Shown here: in pieces, positions 41,648 to 50,534 of the stretch
How the letters are laid out: every line of letters begins with the position of its first letter
Numbering within the stretch: position 1 is the first letter of the stretch
Assembly: GCA_947627425.1 (NCBI GenBank)
Contig: CANQVZ010000004.1
Location: forward strand, 1-64,000
Length of the DNA: 64,000 nucleotides
DNA from: an uncultured Clostridia bacterium
GTDB lineage: Bacteria > Bacillota > Clostridia > Lachnospirales > CAG-274
Direction: 5' to 3'
The notes under the pieces: generated by a model
Told to the model about the DNA's origin: nothing
Database searches by the model: none
The model's input: the letters and a program-made list of their open reading frames with translations, nothing else
Program-made: the position numbers and the translations under genes

Positions 41648-42715
41648 ATGAAAAGGAAATTAACGGCGATACTGACAGCTTCTGTTCTGGCTGTAACGAT
41701 GCTTTCAGGTTGTAACAGCAGCGGCGATACACTCAATATAAAAGACCAGGGAATGTTCTCATCGGGCGGTACCGTAACAGAGCCTGTTTCGGGAGAATAC
41801 GACCCCACGACAAATTGGCTCGACCCACAGCGCCCCGGCAATACGGCTCATGTAGACCATGCCAATGTATTTTATCAGATACCGGAAAATGACAACGGCA
41901 ATCCTATTGTATATCTTCACGGTTACGGTCAGTCCAGAATGGGCTGGATGACAACTCCCGACGGTCGTGAGGGCTGGTCTGATATATTCCTTAAAAAAGG
42001 TCACAGCGCATTTCTTGTAGACCAGCCGAGAAGAGGCGAGGCAGGCGGAACGGTAAGTATGACTGCCGACGACCTTGACGCATGGGGCGAAGGAATGAAG
42101 GACTACAAGCCCGGCGACCAGGCATGGTATACTCATTTCAGAATAGGCAGGGTCGCTCCCGAAAGATATGAGGGCTCACAGTTCCCCGAAGGCGAGGAGG
42201 CTCAGGATCAGTTCTTCCGTCAGATGACGCCAAACACAGGCTCCTTCGATCAGGCAGTGGATGCGGCAGCTTTAGGCGAGGTAATGGCTGATGTAAAGGA
42301 AATGACAGGCAATAAGGCTATATTTATAACCCATTCACAAGGCGGCAGAGTTGGCTGGGACGTACCTGTTGAAAACATTTCCGCTATTGTAGCCATAGAG
42401 CCGGGCGGAGCGCCCGAGATAGGCTCCGAGCAGTATAACAAGCTCCTTGAAGCTAAAATACCTATTACAATTTACTTCGGTGACTATATAGATAACGGTC
42501 CCGAGGACATACAGTCCACAGCCTTCTGGAAAGGCGTAAGAGACGGCGCTCTGGAATTTGCAGAGGCTTACAATGCGGCAGGCGGCGATGCAACTGTAGT
42601 AGACCTTCCCAAGGTAGGAATAACAGGAAACAGTCACTTTATGTTCCAGGAGCTTAACAACGAGGAAATAGCCGACCATATCGAGGCTTGGCTTGAAGAA
42701 AGAGGTCTGAATTAA
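41648..42715 (+). CDS. Exported lipoprotein alpha/beta hydrolase
   Basis: A 355-residue lipoprotein (lipobox LSGC, Cys22) carrying an alpha/beta hydrolase domain: oxyanion HGYGQS (about 91-96), nucleophile S230 in ITHSQGGR, and a histidine in GNSHFMF (about 330) as the likely base; the acid is probably in YFGDYID (about 280). It acts outside the membrane. Family members cleave esters or amides; substrate unknown. It is 13 bases after the AKR and 22 before the polyprotein, and belongs to the LysR C operon. Confidence 0.9.
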   Translation: MKRKLTAILTASVLAVTMLSGCNSSGDTLNIKDQGMFSSGGTVTEPVSGEYDPTTNWLDPQRPGNTAHVDHANVFYQIPENDNGNPIVYLHGYGQSRMGWMTTPDGREGWSDIFLKKGHSAFLVDQPRRGEAGGTVSMTADDLDAWGEGMKDYKPGDQAWYTHFRIGRVAPERYEGSQFPEGEEAQDQFFRQMTPNTGSFDQAVDAAALGEVMADVKEMTGNKAIFITHSQGGRVGWDVPVENISAIVAIEPGGAPEIGSEQYNKLLEAKIPITIYFGDYIDNGPEDIQSTAFWKGVRDGALEFAEAYNAAGGDATVVDLPKVGITGNSHFMFQELNNEEIADHIEAWLEERGLN

Positions 42716-42736
42716 AAAAGACAGGGAGGAAAGTAT

Positions 42737-45700
42737 ATGAAAAAAATTATTTCTTTGGCGCTGTCCATTGTGCTTACGGCTTCGGTATGCTATGCTGCGG
42801 ATCTGAGTGACAAAAATATATACTCGGCGGATGTCAATACCGTATCGCAAGCTGCAAAACAGCTTGACAGCGTGGAAAAGGAAGGCTTTATAAATGAAAA
42901 TCTTGATATAAAGCTTCAGCACATGTCAACACTTGTTACTCTTACGGCAAATTCTCTGTATGACAATATTGCGGAGGAGGTAAAAGCGTCTCTTGACGAC
43001 GGGCTTACTGCAACGGAAATAAAAGAAGCTATATATCATTCCGCCGCTTACTGCGGTTATACAAGAGCTGCAAAAGCCCTTGACGAGGCAGACAAAGCAC
43101 TTGATGAGCTTGGACAGGATATAACCTATGAAAGCCGTATCACCTCTGACGAAGAAAACAGATACAATGACGGTCTTGAGATACAGAGATACCTTTTCGG
43201 ACCGCAGATAGGCACCGTTACGGAGGATATGATCGAGGCTATGAAGCTTCAGACGGTTTATCTTTCGGGTATATGCTTCGGTGACTTTTACAACAGGACA
43301 GGCTTGCCCCTTTATACAAGAGAATTTCTGACATTCTGTACCATTGTAGGAAACGGCAACTGTGCAGGTCAGTTAAACGGTCATATAAACGGCAATCTGA
43401 ATGTGGGACATTCAGCCGATATGCTGAGGGCAGCCGTACTTCTCAATGAAAAATATAACGGCAAAGAAAAGACGGCTCTTGCTTTAAGCGTTATAAACTC
43501 ATCAAATGGCGAAGCTGCCACAAAGATAAAGCCCGAACCCGAGACAAGGCAGACAATAAAGCAAAGCTATACAAGTGACTCCGAGGAATTATTGGCTATA
43601 AGAGAGCATTTTAAAACAGACGACAAGAACGGATTTATAGATGATAATTTAAGCAAAGATGCGCAAACTCTTATAGAGGAAACAGCACAGGCTGTTATAG
43701 AGGGTAAATCCCTGCCTACCTCCGAGGATAAAGGCTTACAGCTTCTTATTGATATTTCGGCTATGACGGCACAGGGAGGAAGAGAAAGCGAGATACCTCA
43801 AAAATACAATGAAAACATAGAGGCAGGCAATACATCGGATATGATGCTTGCAGTTCCGCTCTTATGCGTGCCTTATAACGGATTTCCAAGAACGCTTAAT
43901 ATGATGAGCGCAATAAATTCAGCGGCAGCAGAGGTAAATACCGAAGCGGAGGAAAGCAATGATACGGTAATTCAGCTTAAAGTAGGAGAAGCCTATATAA
44001 ATGTAAACGGAGAAAATATTACGGCTTCCCCATCTGTAATGGTAAACGGTGTTACCTATGCAGATGCAAATGTGCTTTCCGAAGCTCTTGGCACAGATAA
44101 AACAGGCGCAGAAGTAATTGACGGAAAAGATATGCTGCCTGTAAGAGCATCAGCGGAGAAGCTTGGACTTACGGTTCTCTGGAACATGGACAGCAGAACA
44201 GCCACTATACTGAAGGCTGACAAAATAAACGAAACCTTTGAAAAAGGTCCCGTAAATCCTGTTTCTCCTAAGTTTACGGGAGTGTCTTATCTCAACTATA
44301 TTACAGACTATGACGAAAGCTTAGGTATTCCCTCCTTCGGACTTGTTACATTTGAACCCTGTACAAGAACGGACTGGCACAGTCATGACGGCGGACAGAT
44401 ACTTCTTGTAACAGAGGGCAAGGGCATATTCAAAGCCGAGGGCGAAGAAGCAAGGTATATGCTGCCGGGCGATGTTATACTTATACCTCCGGGAAAGAAG
44501 CACATACATTGCGGTGCAGACAACAGCTGGTTTCAGCATATAGCTTTGGGAGTAAATCCCGGTGTAGGCACAACTAACTGGTATGAAAAGGTAAGCGACA
44601 GCCAATATGCTGAGATAGCGGAGGAAGCTAAATCCGATACGAGGACGGCAGAGGCAAGGGATACCATGTTTCCCAAGGGCGATGTATATACTGCCGAGGG
44701 ATACAGCGGAACTGTATACAGAAATCTTCTTGTAGCGACCGACAATGTTTACAATTGCCCCGAGGTTTATGATTATACCTTTGAAAAGGGTGCATATACA
44801 CAGCAGACAAGCAGGGGACAGGTAATAGCCGTTACAAACGGTAGCGGTACCTATGAGGAAAACGGCAAGGCTGCAATTACTCTGAAATCGGGAGATACAA
44901 TAACAATACAGCCGGATACTAGCTATAAGCTCACCGCCGACAGCGATATATTTGCATTTATATCCTCATCAAAGGGAGATACAGCCGATGACAGTACCAT
45001 TGTTACAACAAAGGCAGGCAAAATAAAGGGCAGTGTAAATAACGGCATTTATTCCTATCTTGGTGTTCCCTATGCCGAAGCCAAGGAAATGTTTGTAAAA
45101 GCCCAGCCTGTTACACCATGGGAGGGCGTATTTGACGCCACAAAGTACGGCAGCACATCGCCACAAGGAGCAATAGCGGGAGGAACAGCCGTAGACGACG
45201 GAATTGGCACAAGCAATAACTGTCAGAATCTGAATATATGGACTCCCGGAAACGACAATAAAAAGCGTGCCGTTATGGTATGGCTTCATGGCGGAGGTTT
45301 TTCATCGGGCAGCGCAAACGAGGATCAGTTCAACGGCGCAAACTTAAGTAAAAAGGAAGACGTAGTAGTCGTAGGCGTAAATCACAGGCTCAATGTTATG
45401 GGATATCTTGACCTTTCAGCCTATGGCGAGAAATACAAAAATTCCGAAAATATCGGTATTGTGGATATAGTAGACGCTCTTAAATGGGTAAATGAAAATA
45501 TAGAGAGCTTCGGCGGCGATCCCGACAATGTTACAATATTCGGCGAATCGGGCGGCGGCGCAAAGGTCCTTGCTCTTATGACAACGCCTTATGCAAAGGG
45601 TCTTTTTGGAAAAGGTATTGTAGAAAGCGGAGCTACCGAGGGTATGGGAGTTTATTTCACGGATAAGGAAATAAGCGCAGATCTTGGCGCACTTACTCTT

Positions 45701-46420
45701 GAAAAGCTGGGACTTACACCGCAGACGGTCGACGAAATACAGAAAATGAGTATTCCCGATATACAAAAAGCCTCAGACGAGGCAAAGGCTGAAATAGCCG
45801 AAAAATACAAGGTACCCGTATCAATAGGCGAAGGTTATGCCTACGAATGGGAACCTGTTATTGATGGTGATTTTCTTCCTACAGACCCTGTTACCGAGAA
45901 CGGCTTTGCAGAGGCAGGCAAGGACATTCCTTTGCTCATAGGCAGCAATCTCAACGAATGGTCAATGTTCGTGCCTACGGAACAGCATACGGATATGACA
46001 TCGGAGGAAAAGGCTGAATACGAAAAGGCTTATCCCAATGAGGACCCGGAAACTGCCATGTATGTAGATACACTTATAAGAAAACCTATGCTTAAGATAA
46101 TGTCGCACAAGGCGGATCAGAACGGTGCAAAGGTATATTCATATCTGTTCACAAAGCAGATAGGCGACCAAGGCTCGTTCCATACTGCCGAGATACCCTA
46201 TGTATTTGCAAATGTTGAAAACGATAAGCTTTCCGATACCATGAGCGAGGCTTGGGCAAACTTTGCAAAGACGGGAGTACCCTCTGCAAAGGACCTGCCC
46301 CAATGGGAATCCTACGACAGAGAGAATATGGCGACTATGATACTTGACGACAGCTCATATCTCGCCCATAACCATGATAAAAAGCTCATAGAAATGCTTG
46401 AACCCGATTACAAATACTAG
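42737..46420 (+). CDS. Exported polyprotein: CMD x3, CuAO_N-like, cupin x2, carboxylesterase B
   Basis: A 1227-residue exported fusion with a Sec signal peptide (about 1-21). Domains in order: carboxymuconolactone decarboxylase/AhpD-like 1 (about 60-125), 2 (about 150-255, with QLNGHINGNLNVG) and 3 (about 300-400, with PYNGFPRTLN); copper-amine-oxidase N-like (about 410-490, MLPVRASAEKLGLTVLWN); cupin 1 (about 515-605, with H548, H550, Q554, H591); cupin 2 (about 660-745); type-B carboxylesterase (about 755-1227), nucleophile S938 (FGESGGG), acid E1074 and base H1149. Each module is a known family, but I know of no described protein with this order. The largest gene here; GGGAGG RBS. Confidence 0.92.
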   Translation: MKKIISLALSIVLTASVCYAADLSDKNIYSADVNTVSQAAKQLDSVEKEGFINENLDIKLQHMSTLVTLTANSLYDNIAEEVKASLDDGLTATEIKEAIYHSAAYCGYTRAAKALDEADKALDELGQDITYESRITSDEENRYNDGLEIQRYLFGPQIGTVTEDMIEAMKLQTVYLSGICFGDFYNRTGLPLYTREFLTFCTIVGNGNCAGQLNGHINGNLNVGHSADMLRAAVLLNEKYNGKEKTALALSVINSSNGEAATKIKPEPETRQTIKQSYTSDSEELLAIREHFKTDDKNGFIDDNLSKDAQTLIEETAQAVIEGKSLPTSEDKGLQLLIDISAMTAQGGRESEIPQKYNENIEAGNTSDMMLAVPLLCVPYNGFPRTLNMMSAINSAAAEVNTEAEESNDTVIQLKVGEAYINVNGENITASPSVMVNGVTYADANVLSEALGTDKTGAEVIDGKDMLPVRASAEKLGLTVLWNMDSRTATILKADKINETFEKGPVNPVSPKFTGVSYLNYITDYDESLGIPSFGLVTFEPCTRTDWHSHDGGQILLVTEGKGIFKAEGEEARYMLPGDVILIPPGKKHIHCGADNSWFQHIALGVNPGVGTTNWYEKVSDSQYAEIAEEAKSDTRTAEARDTMFPKGDVYTAEGYSGTVYRNLLVATDNVYNCPEVYDYTFEKGAYTQQTSRGQVIAVTNGSGTYEENGKAAITLKSGDTITIQPDTSYKLTADSDIFAFISSSKGDTADDSTIVTTKAGKIKGSVNNGIYSYLGVPYAEAKEMFVKAQPVTPWEGVFDATKYGSTSPQGAIAGGTAVDDGIGTSNNCQNLNIWTPGNDNKKRAVMVWLHGGGFSSGSANEDQFNGANLSKKEDVVVVGVNHRLNVMGYLDLSAYGEKYKNSENIGIVDIVDALKWVNENIESFGGDPDNVTIFGESGGGAKVLALMTTPYAKGLFGKGIVESGATEGMGVYFTDKEISADLGALTLEKLGLTPQTVDEIQKMSIPDIQKASDEAKAEIAEKYKVPVSIGEGYAYEWEPVIDGDFLPTDPVTENGFAEAGKDIPLLIGSNLNEWSMFVPTEQHTDMTSEEKAEYEKAYPNEDPETAMYVDTLIRKPMLKIMSHKADQNGAKVYSYLFTKQIGDQGSFHTAEIPYVFANVENDKLSDTMSEAWANFAKTGVPSAKDLPQWESYDRENMATMILDDSSYLAHNHDKKLIEMLEPDYKY

Positions 46421-46430
46421 GAGGCACAAT

Positions 46431-47231
46431 ATGAAAACAAAGATATTTATTTTACTTTCGGCACTTATTCTGCTCATAGGCTGCGCAGTCAATTCAAGCG
46501 CTGCCGAAAAAATTGTTATGAAAATAGACGACCCCGTAATGCAGGTGGACGGACAGGATGTGAATATAGATAACGACGGCATGGCCCCTGTAATAATAAA
46601 CGGCAGAACAATGCTTCCCGTAAGGGCGATAGCCGAGGCTCTGGGACTTAATATAGTCTGGAACGAAAGTGACAGGACAGTCACAATAACAACGGCTGCC
46701 GAAAATGACAAGGAAGAAAATGCAGAGCCCGAAAAAACTGCCGAAAAGAAAATACTTGTAGCCTATTATTCCGCTCAGAATCATACAAAGGGCGCAGCCG
46801 AAGCCATAGCAGATGAGCTTAAGGCGGACACATTTGTCATAACGCCTAAAGAGCCCTATACCGAGGCAGACCTTGACTGGAGAGACGATAACAGCAGAGT
46901 AAATGCGGAACACGATGCTCCCGATACAAGACATATAGAGCTTGAAAGCAACAGTCCCGAAAACTTTGCCGACTACGATGTGATATTTGTAGGCTATCCT
47001 ATATGGTGGGGCAGCGCATCATGGGTAGTAGATGATTTTATAAAGAACAATGACTTTACGGGCAAAACCGTAATACCCTTCTGCACATCACAGGCGTCGG
47101 GCTTGGGAGAAAGCGGAAAGGAGCTTGAGGAAATGGCAGGCACGGGAAATTGGCTCGAGGGCAAGAGATTTTCCGAAAGATTCAATGAAGAAGAAGTAAG
47201 ACAATGGGCAAGCTCATTGAAGATTGATTAA
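46431..47231 (+). CDS. Exported flavodoxin lipoprotein
   Basis: A 266-residue lipoprotein (lipobox LIGC, Cys18) with a copper-amine-oxidase N-like domain (about 28-90, MLPVRAIAEALGLNIVWNE), a short acidic linker, then a flavodoxin-type FMN domain (about 112-266): phosphate loop AYYSAQNHTKGAAEAIA, W in GYPIWWGSASW, and TSQASGLGES. Flavodoxins are normally cytoplasmic; this one should face outside. It could accept electrons at the envelope and pass them to a redox enzyme. Part of the LysR C operon, 10 bases after the polyprotein and overlapped 3' by nothing (AKR 2 starts 13 bases later). Confidence 0.92.
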   Translation: MKTKIFILLSALILLIGCAVNSSAAEKIVMKIDDPVMQVDGQDVNIDNDGMAPVIINGRTMLPVRAIAEALGLNIVWNESDRTVTITTAAENDKEENAEPEKTAEKKILVAYYSAQNHTKGAAEAIADELKADTFVITPKEPYTEADLDWRDDNSRVNAEHDAPDTRHIELESNSPENFADYDVIFVGYPIWWGSASWVVDDFIKNNDFTGKTVIPFCTSQASGLGESGKELEEMAGTGNWLEGKRFSERFNEEEVRQWASSLKID

Positions 47232-47244
47232 GGAGGAAAAATAT

Positions 47245-48132
47245 ATGGAATATGTAAAATTATCAAACGGTTTAAAAATGCCTGCGCTTGGCTATGGTGT
47301 TTATCAGGTGACAAAGGACGAATGTGAACGCTGTGTGATTGACGCTCTTGACGCAGGCTACAGAAGTATAGACACGGCACAGAGCTATTTCAACGAGGAA
47401 GAGGTAGGCTCTGCCATAAAGAAATCCGGTGTGCCAAGAGAGGATATTTTCCTCACAACAAAGGTATGGGTAGAGCATTACGGCTACGAAAACACAAAGG
47501 CATCCGTTCTGGAGTCTATGAGAAAGCTTCAGACAGACTATATAGACCTTATGCTTTTGCATCAGCCCTTCTCCGATTACTACGGTGCATGGAGAGCCTT
47601 GGAGGAGCTGTATAAGGAAGGCAAAATAAAGGCGATAGGCGTTTCAAATTTCTATCCCGACAGACTTGTGGACATCGCTTCATTTGCCGAGATATGCCCT
47701 ATGGTAAATCAGGTCGAAACACATATTTTCAATCAGCAGATAGAGGCTAAAAAGTGGATGGATAAATACAATGTGCAGATAGAGGCTTGGGCGCCCTTCG
47801 GCGAGGGCAGAAAGGGTACCTTTGACAATGAGGTCATAATGAACATCGCCAAAAAGTACAACAAGTCAACAGCTCAGGTAATGCTTCGCTGGAACATACA
47901 AAGAGGAGTTGTTGTACTGCCTAAGTCCACTCACAAGGAAAGAATGATTGAAAATATAAATGTGTTTGATTTTACTCTTTCCGATGAGGATATGGCTGCA
48001 ATAACAGCCCTTGACAAGAACACAAGCTCCTTCTTCTCACACTACGATCCAAGCATGGTAGAATGGTTCGCAAAAATGGTTGAGGAAAGAAAAACAAAGC
48101 ACGACAGCTCAAAGGAAAAGAAAAACTGGTAA
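47245..48132 (+). CDS. Aldo/keto reductase 2
   Basis: A 295-residue cytoplasmic AKR, paralog of AKR 1 at 40790 in the same operon. Catalytic motifs: YRSIDTAQSYFNEE (Asp/Tyr), TTKVW (Lys) and LLHQPF (His); cofactor motifs VVVLPKSTHKERM and NINVFDF. The lysine-rich KEKKNW tail is unusual. AAGGAGG lies before the ATG at 47245; an earlier in-frame start overlaps the flavodoxin stop. It closes the LysR C operon. Confidence 0.95.
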   Translation: MEYVKLSNGLKMPALGYGVYQVTKDECERCVIDALDAGYRSIDTAQSYFNEEEVGSAIKKSGVPREDIFLTTKVWVEHYGYENTKASVLESMRKLQTDYIDLMLLHQPFSDYYGAWRALEELYKEGKIKAIGVSNFYPDRLVDIASFAEICPMVNQVETHIFNQQIEAKKWMDKYNVQIEAWAPFGEGRKGTFDNEVIMNIAKKYNKSTAQVMLRWNIQRGVVVLPKSTHKERMIENINVFDFTLSDEDMAAITALDKNTSSFFSHYDPSMVEWFAKMVEERKTKHDSSKEKKNW

Positions 48133-48161
48133 CATAATTTAATTTCAACTGCCATTATTAT

Positions 48162-48206
48162 AAACAGCCGATACAAGGGCATAAAAGCTTGAGTATCGGC
48201 TGTTTT
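48162..48206. terminator. Terminator of the AKR operon and LysR D
   Basis: A 13-bp perfect stem (48162-48174 with 48193-48205), 18-base loop, flanked by T/A tracts, between convergent AKR 2 and LysR D. Confidence 0.85.
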
Positions 48207-48207
48207 A

Positions 48208-49065
48208 TTATTCATTATACTGTTTTATGTTTTCAATAAGCTCCGCAAAGACTGTCCTGTGTTTTTTACGCATAATGCAGTAATACACAGGGTTGGCTTC
48301 CTTATCCGTAACGGGTATGAATACCTTGTTTTCGTGGAGCTTATTATATTTTTTCTCCGAAAGACTTGTTACAAAAAAAGGGAGAGATGAATTTTTGGCA
48401 ATGGTTTCAAAATCCGTTCCAGTATTCTGCATTATAAACTGTGTATCGGGCATTTTTTCAATACACAGGTCATGCCAGAAGCCCAGACTTTTACCCAGAA
48501 GCATTGTTTCTCCGTTAAGCTCATCAAGTGTAATGCTTTTCTTCCTTGCAAGAGGGCTGTTTTCGGACACGGATAAATACAATTTTTCCTCCACATATTT
48601 TATGGATATATATTCGCTGTTTTTTATGGGTTTTGGCAGTATTGCAATATGATACAGACCCTTTTCAAAGCCTTTTATAACATCGTCGTTGCTCTTTATT
48701 TCGGAATTGATGGCAGAGTTTGTATACAGTCCGCTTATAAGGGGCGTTATTTCCCAAAGAGGCGACGGCGCGCAGGAGCCTATGGATATAGTTCTTTTGT
48801 TAATATCATGAAATCTTATATTTTTTAGCATATTATCCATTTCGTCAAGTATTTTTTCGGCTTCCGCTGCAGCCAGTCTGCCGTTGTCGTTGAGCTTTAT
48901 TTTATTTTTGCTTCTTTCAAAAAGCTCTACTCCCGTTTCTTCTTCAAATTTCTTTATGGAACGGCTCAGTGCGGACTGGGACAAATTGAGCTTTTCCGCT
49001 GCGGCGGACAGTGTTTTGCACTGTGCAAATGTAACAAACTCAATAAGCTGTTTTGTTTCAAACAT
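48208..49065 (-). CDS. LysR family transcriptional regulator D
   Basis: A 285-residue LTTR and clear paralog of LysR C (shared RTISIGSCAPxPxxExxPL and GETMLLxxxxGFWxxxxxxxM). N-terminal winged HTH: VTFAQCKTLSAAAEKLNLSQSALSRSIKKFEEETGVELFERSKNK region. AGGAGG lies upstream. It is divergent from the permease/DUF362 operon, whose promoter shares a conserved block with the LysR C promoter. The two regulators may overlap in targets. Confidence 0.94.
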   Translation of the reverse strand: MFETKQLIEFVTFAQCKTLSAAAEKLNLSQSALSRSIKKFEEETGVELFERSKNKIKLNDNGRLAAAEAEKILDEMDNMLKNIRFHDINKRTISIGSCAPSPLWEITPLISGLYTNSAINSEIKSNDDVIKGFEKGLYHIAILPKPIKNSEYISIKYVEEKLYLSVSENSPLARKKSITLDELNGETMLLGKSLGFWHDLCIEKMPDTQFIMQNTGTDFETIAKNSSLPFFVTSLSEKKYNKLHENKVFIPVTDKEANPVYYCIMRKKHRTVFAELIENIKQYNE

Positions 49066-49134
49066 AAGTATTCCTCCTCTTTGTTTATAGGGCTATTATA
49101 ACACATACATTGTTTTAAAGCAATGCTTTCAGCT

Positions 49135-49198
49135 TGCGTTCAACGCATAGTGTTATGCAAAAATGCTACTGTACTTTTGTAATGCGGTGAAATATAAT
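49135..49198 (+). promoter_or_regulatory. LysR-controlled promoter of the permease operon
   Basis: TGCGTTCAACGCATAGTG (49135-49152) closely matches the 40683 block, and 32 of the first 46 aligned positions are identical, including TGCGTT, ATAGTG and TGTACTTTT. It contains nested dyads (TGCGTT/AACGCA and GCATA/TATGC). A -10 TATAAT lies at 49193-49198. Probably bound by LysR D, C, or both. Confidence 0.65.
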
Positions 49199-49234
49199 TA
49201 AATCAAGAAATTATTTTTAAAGGGAGGGCTAATT

Positions 49235-49609
49235 ATGGCTTGTTTTTTAGTACCCGCAGCGGAGGCTGTTGTAACAACTGTTGTAAAGAAGGCTGCCGAC
49301 AAGAAGGCGGAAAAAACAGGTAAGGAAGTAAGCAATATGTTCATTGAAAGGCTTGGAACATTGAATACAATGCTTTGGGGAGGTTCGGGACTTCTTGCTT
49401 TTGAACATATATGGCATGGGGAATTAACACCCTTTTTCCCATTCCTGACAAATGCCGCAGACCCAGCAAACGCCTATGAGATGATAATGGAGATGTCAAC
49501 GGCAGGCGTAGGAATGGCTGTTCTTGTTACGGGAGTATGGGCGGCTATGGTAGCTGCCGCTAAGGTTCTTGAGAAAGACCTTCCACTTACTTTAAAGGAC
49601 CGTTTATAA
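49235..49609 (+). CDS. Small membrane protein preceding permease
   Basis: A 124-residue protein with hydrophobic segments at about 44-60 (MLWGGSGLLAFEHIWHG) and 88-112 (STAGVGMAVLVTGVWAAMVAA), and a lysine-rich N-terminal helix (KKAADKKAEKTGKEVSNMF). I do not recognise its family. Its stop codon directly abuts the permease start (TAA-ATG), so translation is coupled and it is likely a partner of the transporter. GGGAGG precedes the ATG. First gene of the LysR D operon. Confidence 0.8.
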   Translation: MACFLVPAAEAVVTTVVKKAADKKAEKTGKEVSNMFIERLGTLNTMLWGGSGLLAFEHIWHGELTPFFPFLTNAADPANAYEMIMEMSTAGVGMAVLVTGVWAAMVAAAKVLEKDLPLTLKDRL

Positions 49610-50521
49610 ATGTTGATAGAATTATTTGCTGTATTAAAGCGTGAATTTATATACATATGGTACTACTTTGAGATACAGCTGAGGCAGATATTCTTTTACT
49701 GGGCTGTAGGTATTGTCATAGGCTCTGTAATATCCGTTTTCGGCAAGCAGAAAATACATTCCCTCATGTCCGTAATTCAGGACAAGCATTTGGGCATAAT
49801 GGGTATCATACCCGCAAGCCTCATAGGCATAGCCTCACCCCTTTGTATGTACGGTACTATACCTCTTGCGGCAGCCTTTTCCGAAAAGGGCATGAGAGAC
49901 GATTACCTTGCCGCCTTTATGATGAGCAGTATTTTGCTTAATCCACAGCTCCTCATATACAGTGCGGCTCTAGGCAGATTTGCTCTTTGCATACGCTTTA
50001 TATCCTGCTTTATATGCGGTATATGTGCAGGGCTTGTTATAAGGATATTTTACAGGGATAAGCATTTCTTTGACTTTACGGGCTTTTCCGAAGGCGCAAG
50101 CAGAGATACACACCCCAATATGTTCATAAGGCTTATAAAGAACATAGGCAGAAACATAAGGGCTACGGGACCGTATTTTCTTATTGGCATACTGCTTTCC
50201 GCATTATTCCAGAGATATGTTCCCCAAGAGGCTTTTGCAAGGCTTTTCGGCAATAACGAGGGCTTCGGCTTGCTTATGGCTGCCACAATAGGTGTTCCTC
50301 TCTATGCCTGCGGAGGAGGCACGATACCTCTTTTGCAGCAATGGCTTTCGGGAGGCATGAGCATGGGCTCCGCCACGGCATTTATGATAACGGGACCATC
50401 TACCAAAATAACCAATCTCGGCGCACTTAAAATAGTGCTGGGCGTCAAAAATTTTGCGCTCTATATTCTGTTTGTAATGTTATTTGCTCTCATAAGCGGA
50501 GCTTTGGTAAATTTAATTTAA
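49610..50521 (+). CDS. YraQ/ArsP-type permease
   Basis: A 303-residue permease with about eight hydrophobic segments of the UPF0718/ArsP (SO_0444/YraQ) family. Diagnostic features are the paired motifs SPLCMYGTIPLAAA (about 78-91) and CGGGTIPLLQQW (about 230-242), and the GAS(T/F)AF...TGPSTKI loop near residue 262. The cysteines near the motifs are typical. Family members export organoarsenicals or unknown small molecules. No RBS of its own is evident; it depends on coupling to the gene upstream. It precedes an exported DUF362 protein. Confidence 0.88.
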   Translation: MLIELFAVLKREFIYIWYYFEIQLRQIFFYWAVGIVIGSVISVFGKQKIHSLMSVIQDKHLGIMGIIPASLIGIASPLCMYGTIPLAAAFSEKGMRDDYLAAFMMSSILLNPQLLIYSAALGRFALCIRFISCFICGICAGLVIRIFYRDKHFFDFTGFSEGASRDTHPNMFIRLIKNIGRNIRATGPYFLIGILLSALFQRYVPQEAFARLFGNNEGFGLLMAATIGVPLYACGGGTIPLLQQWLSGGMSMGSATAFMITGPSTKITNLGALKIVLGVKNFALYILFVMLFALISGALVNLI

Positions 50522-50534
50522 AAGGAGGAAAATC

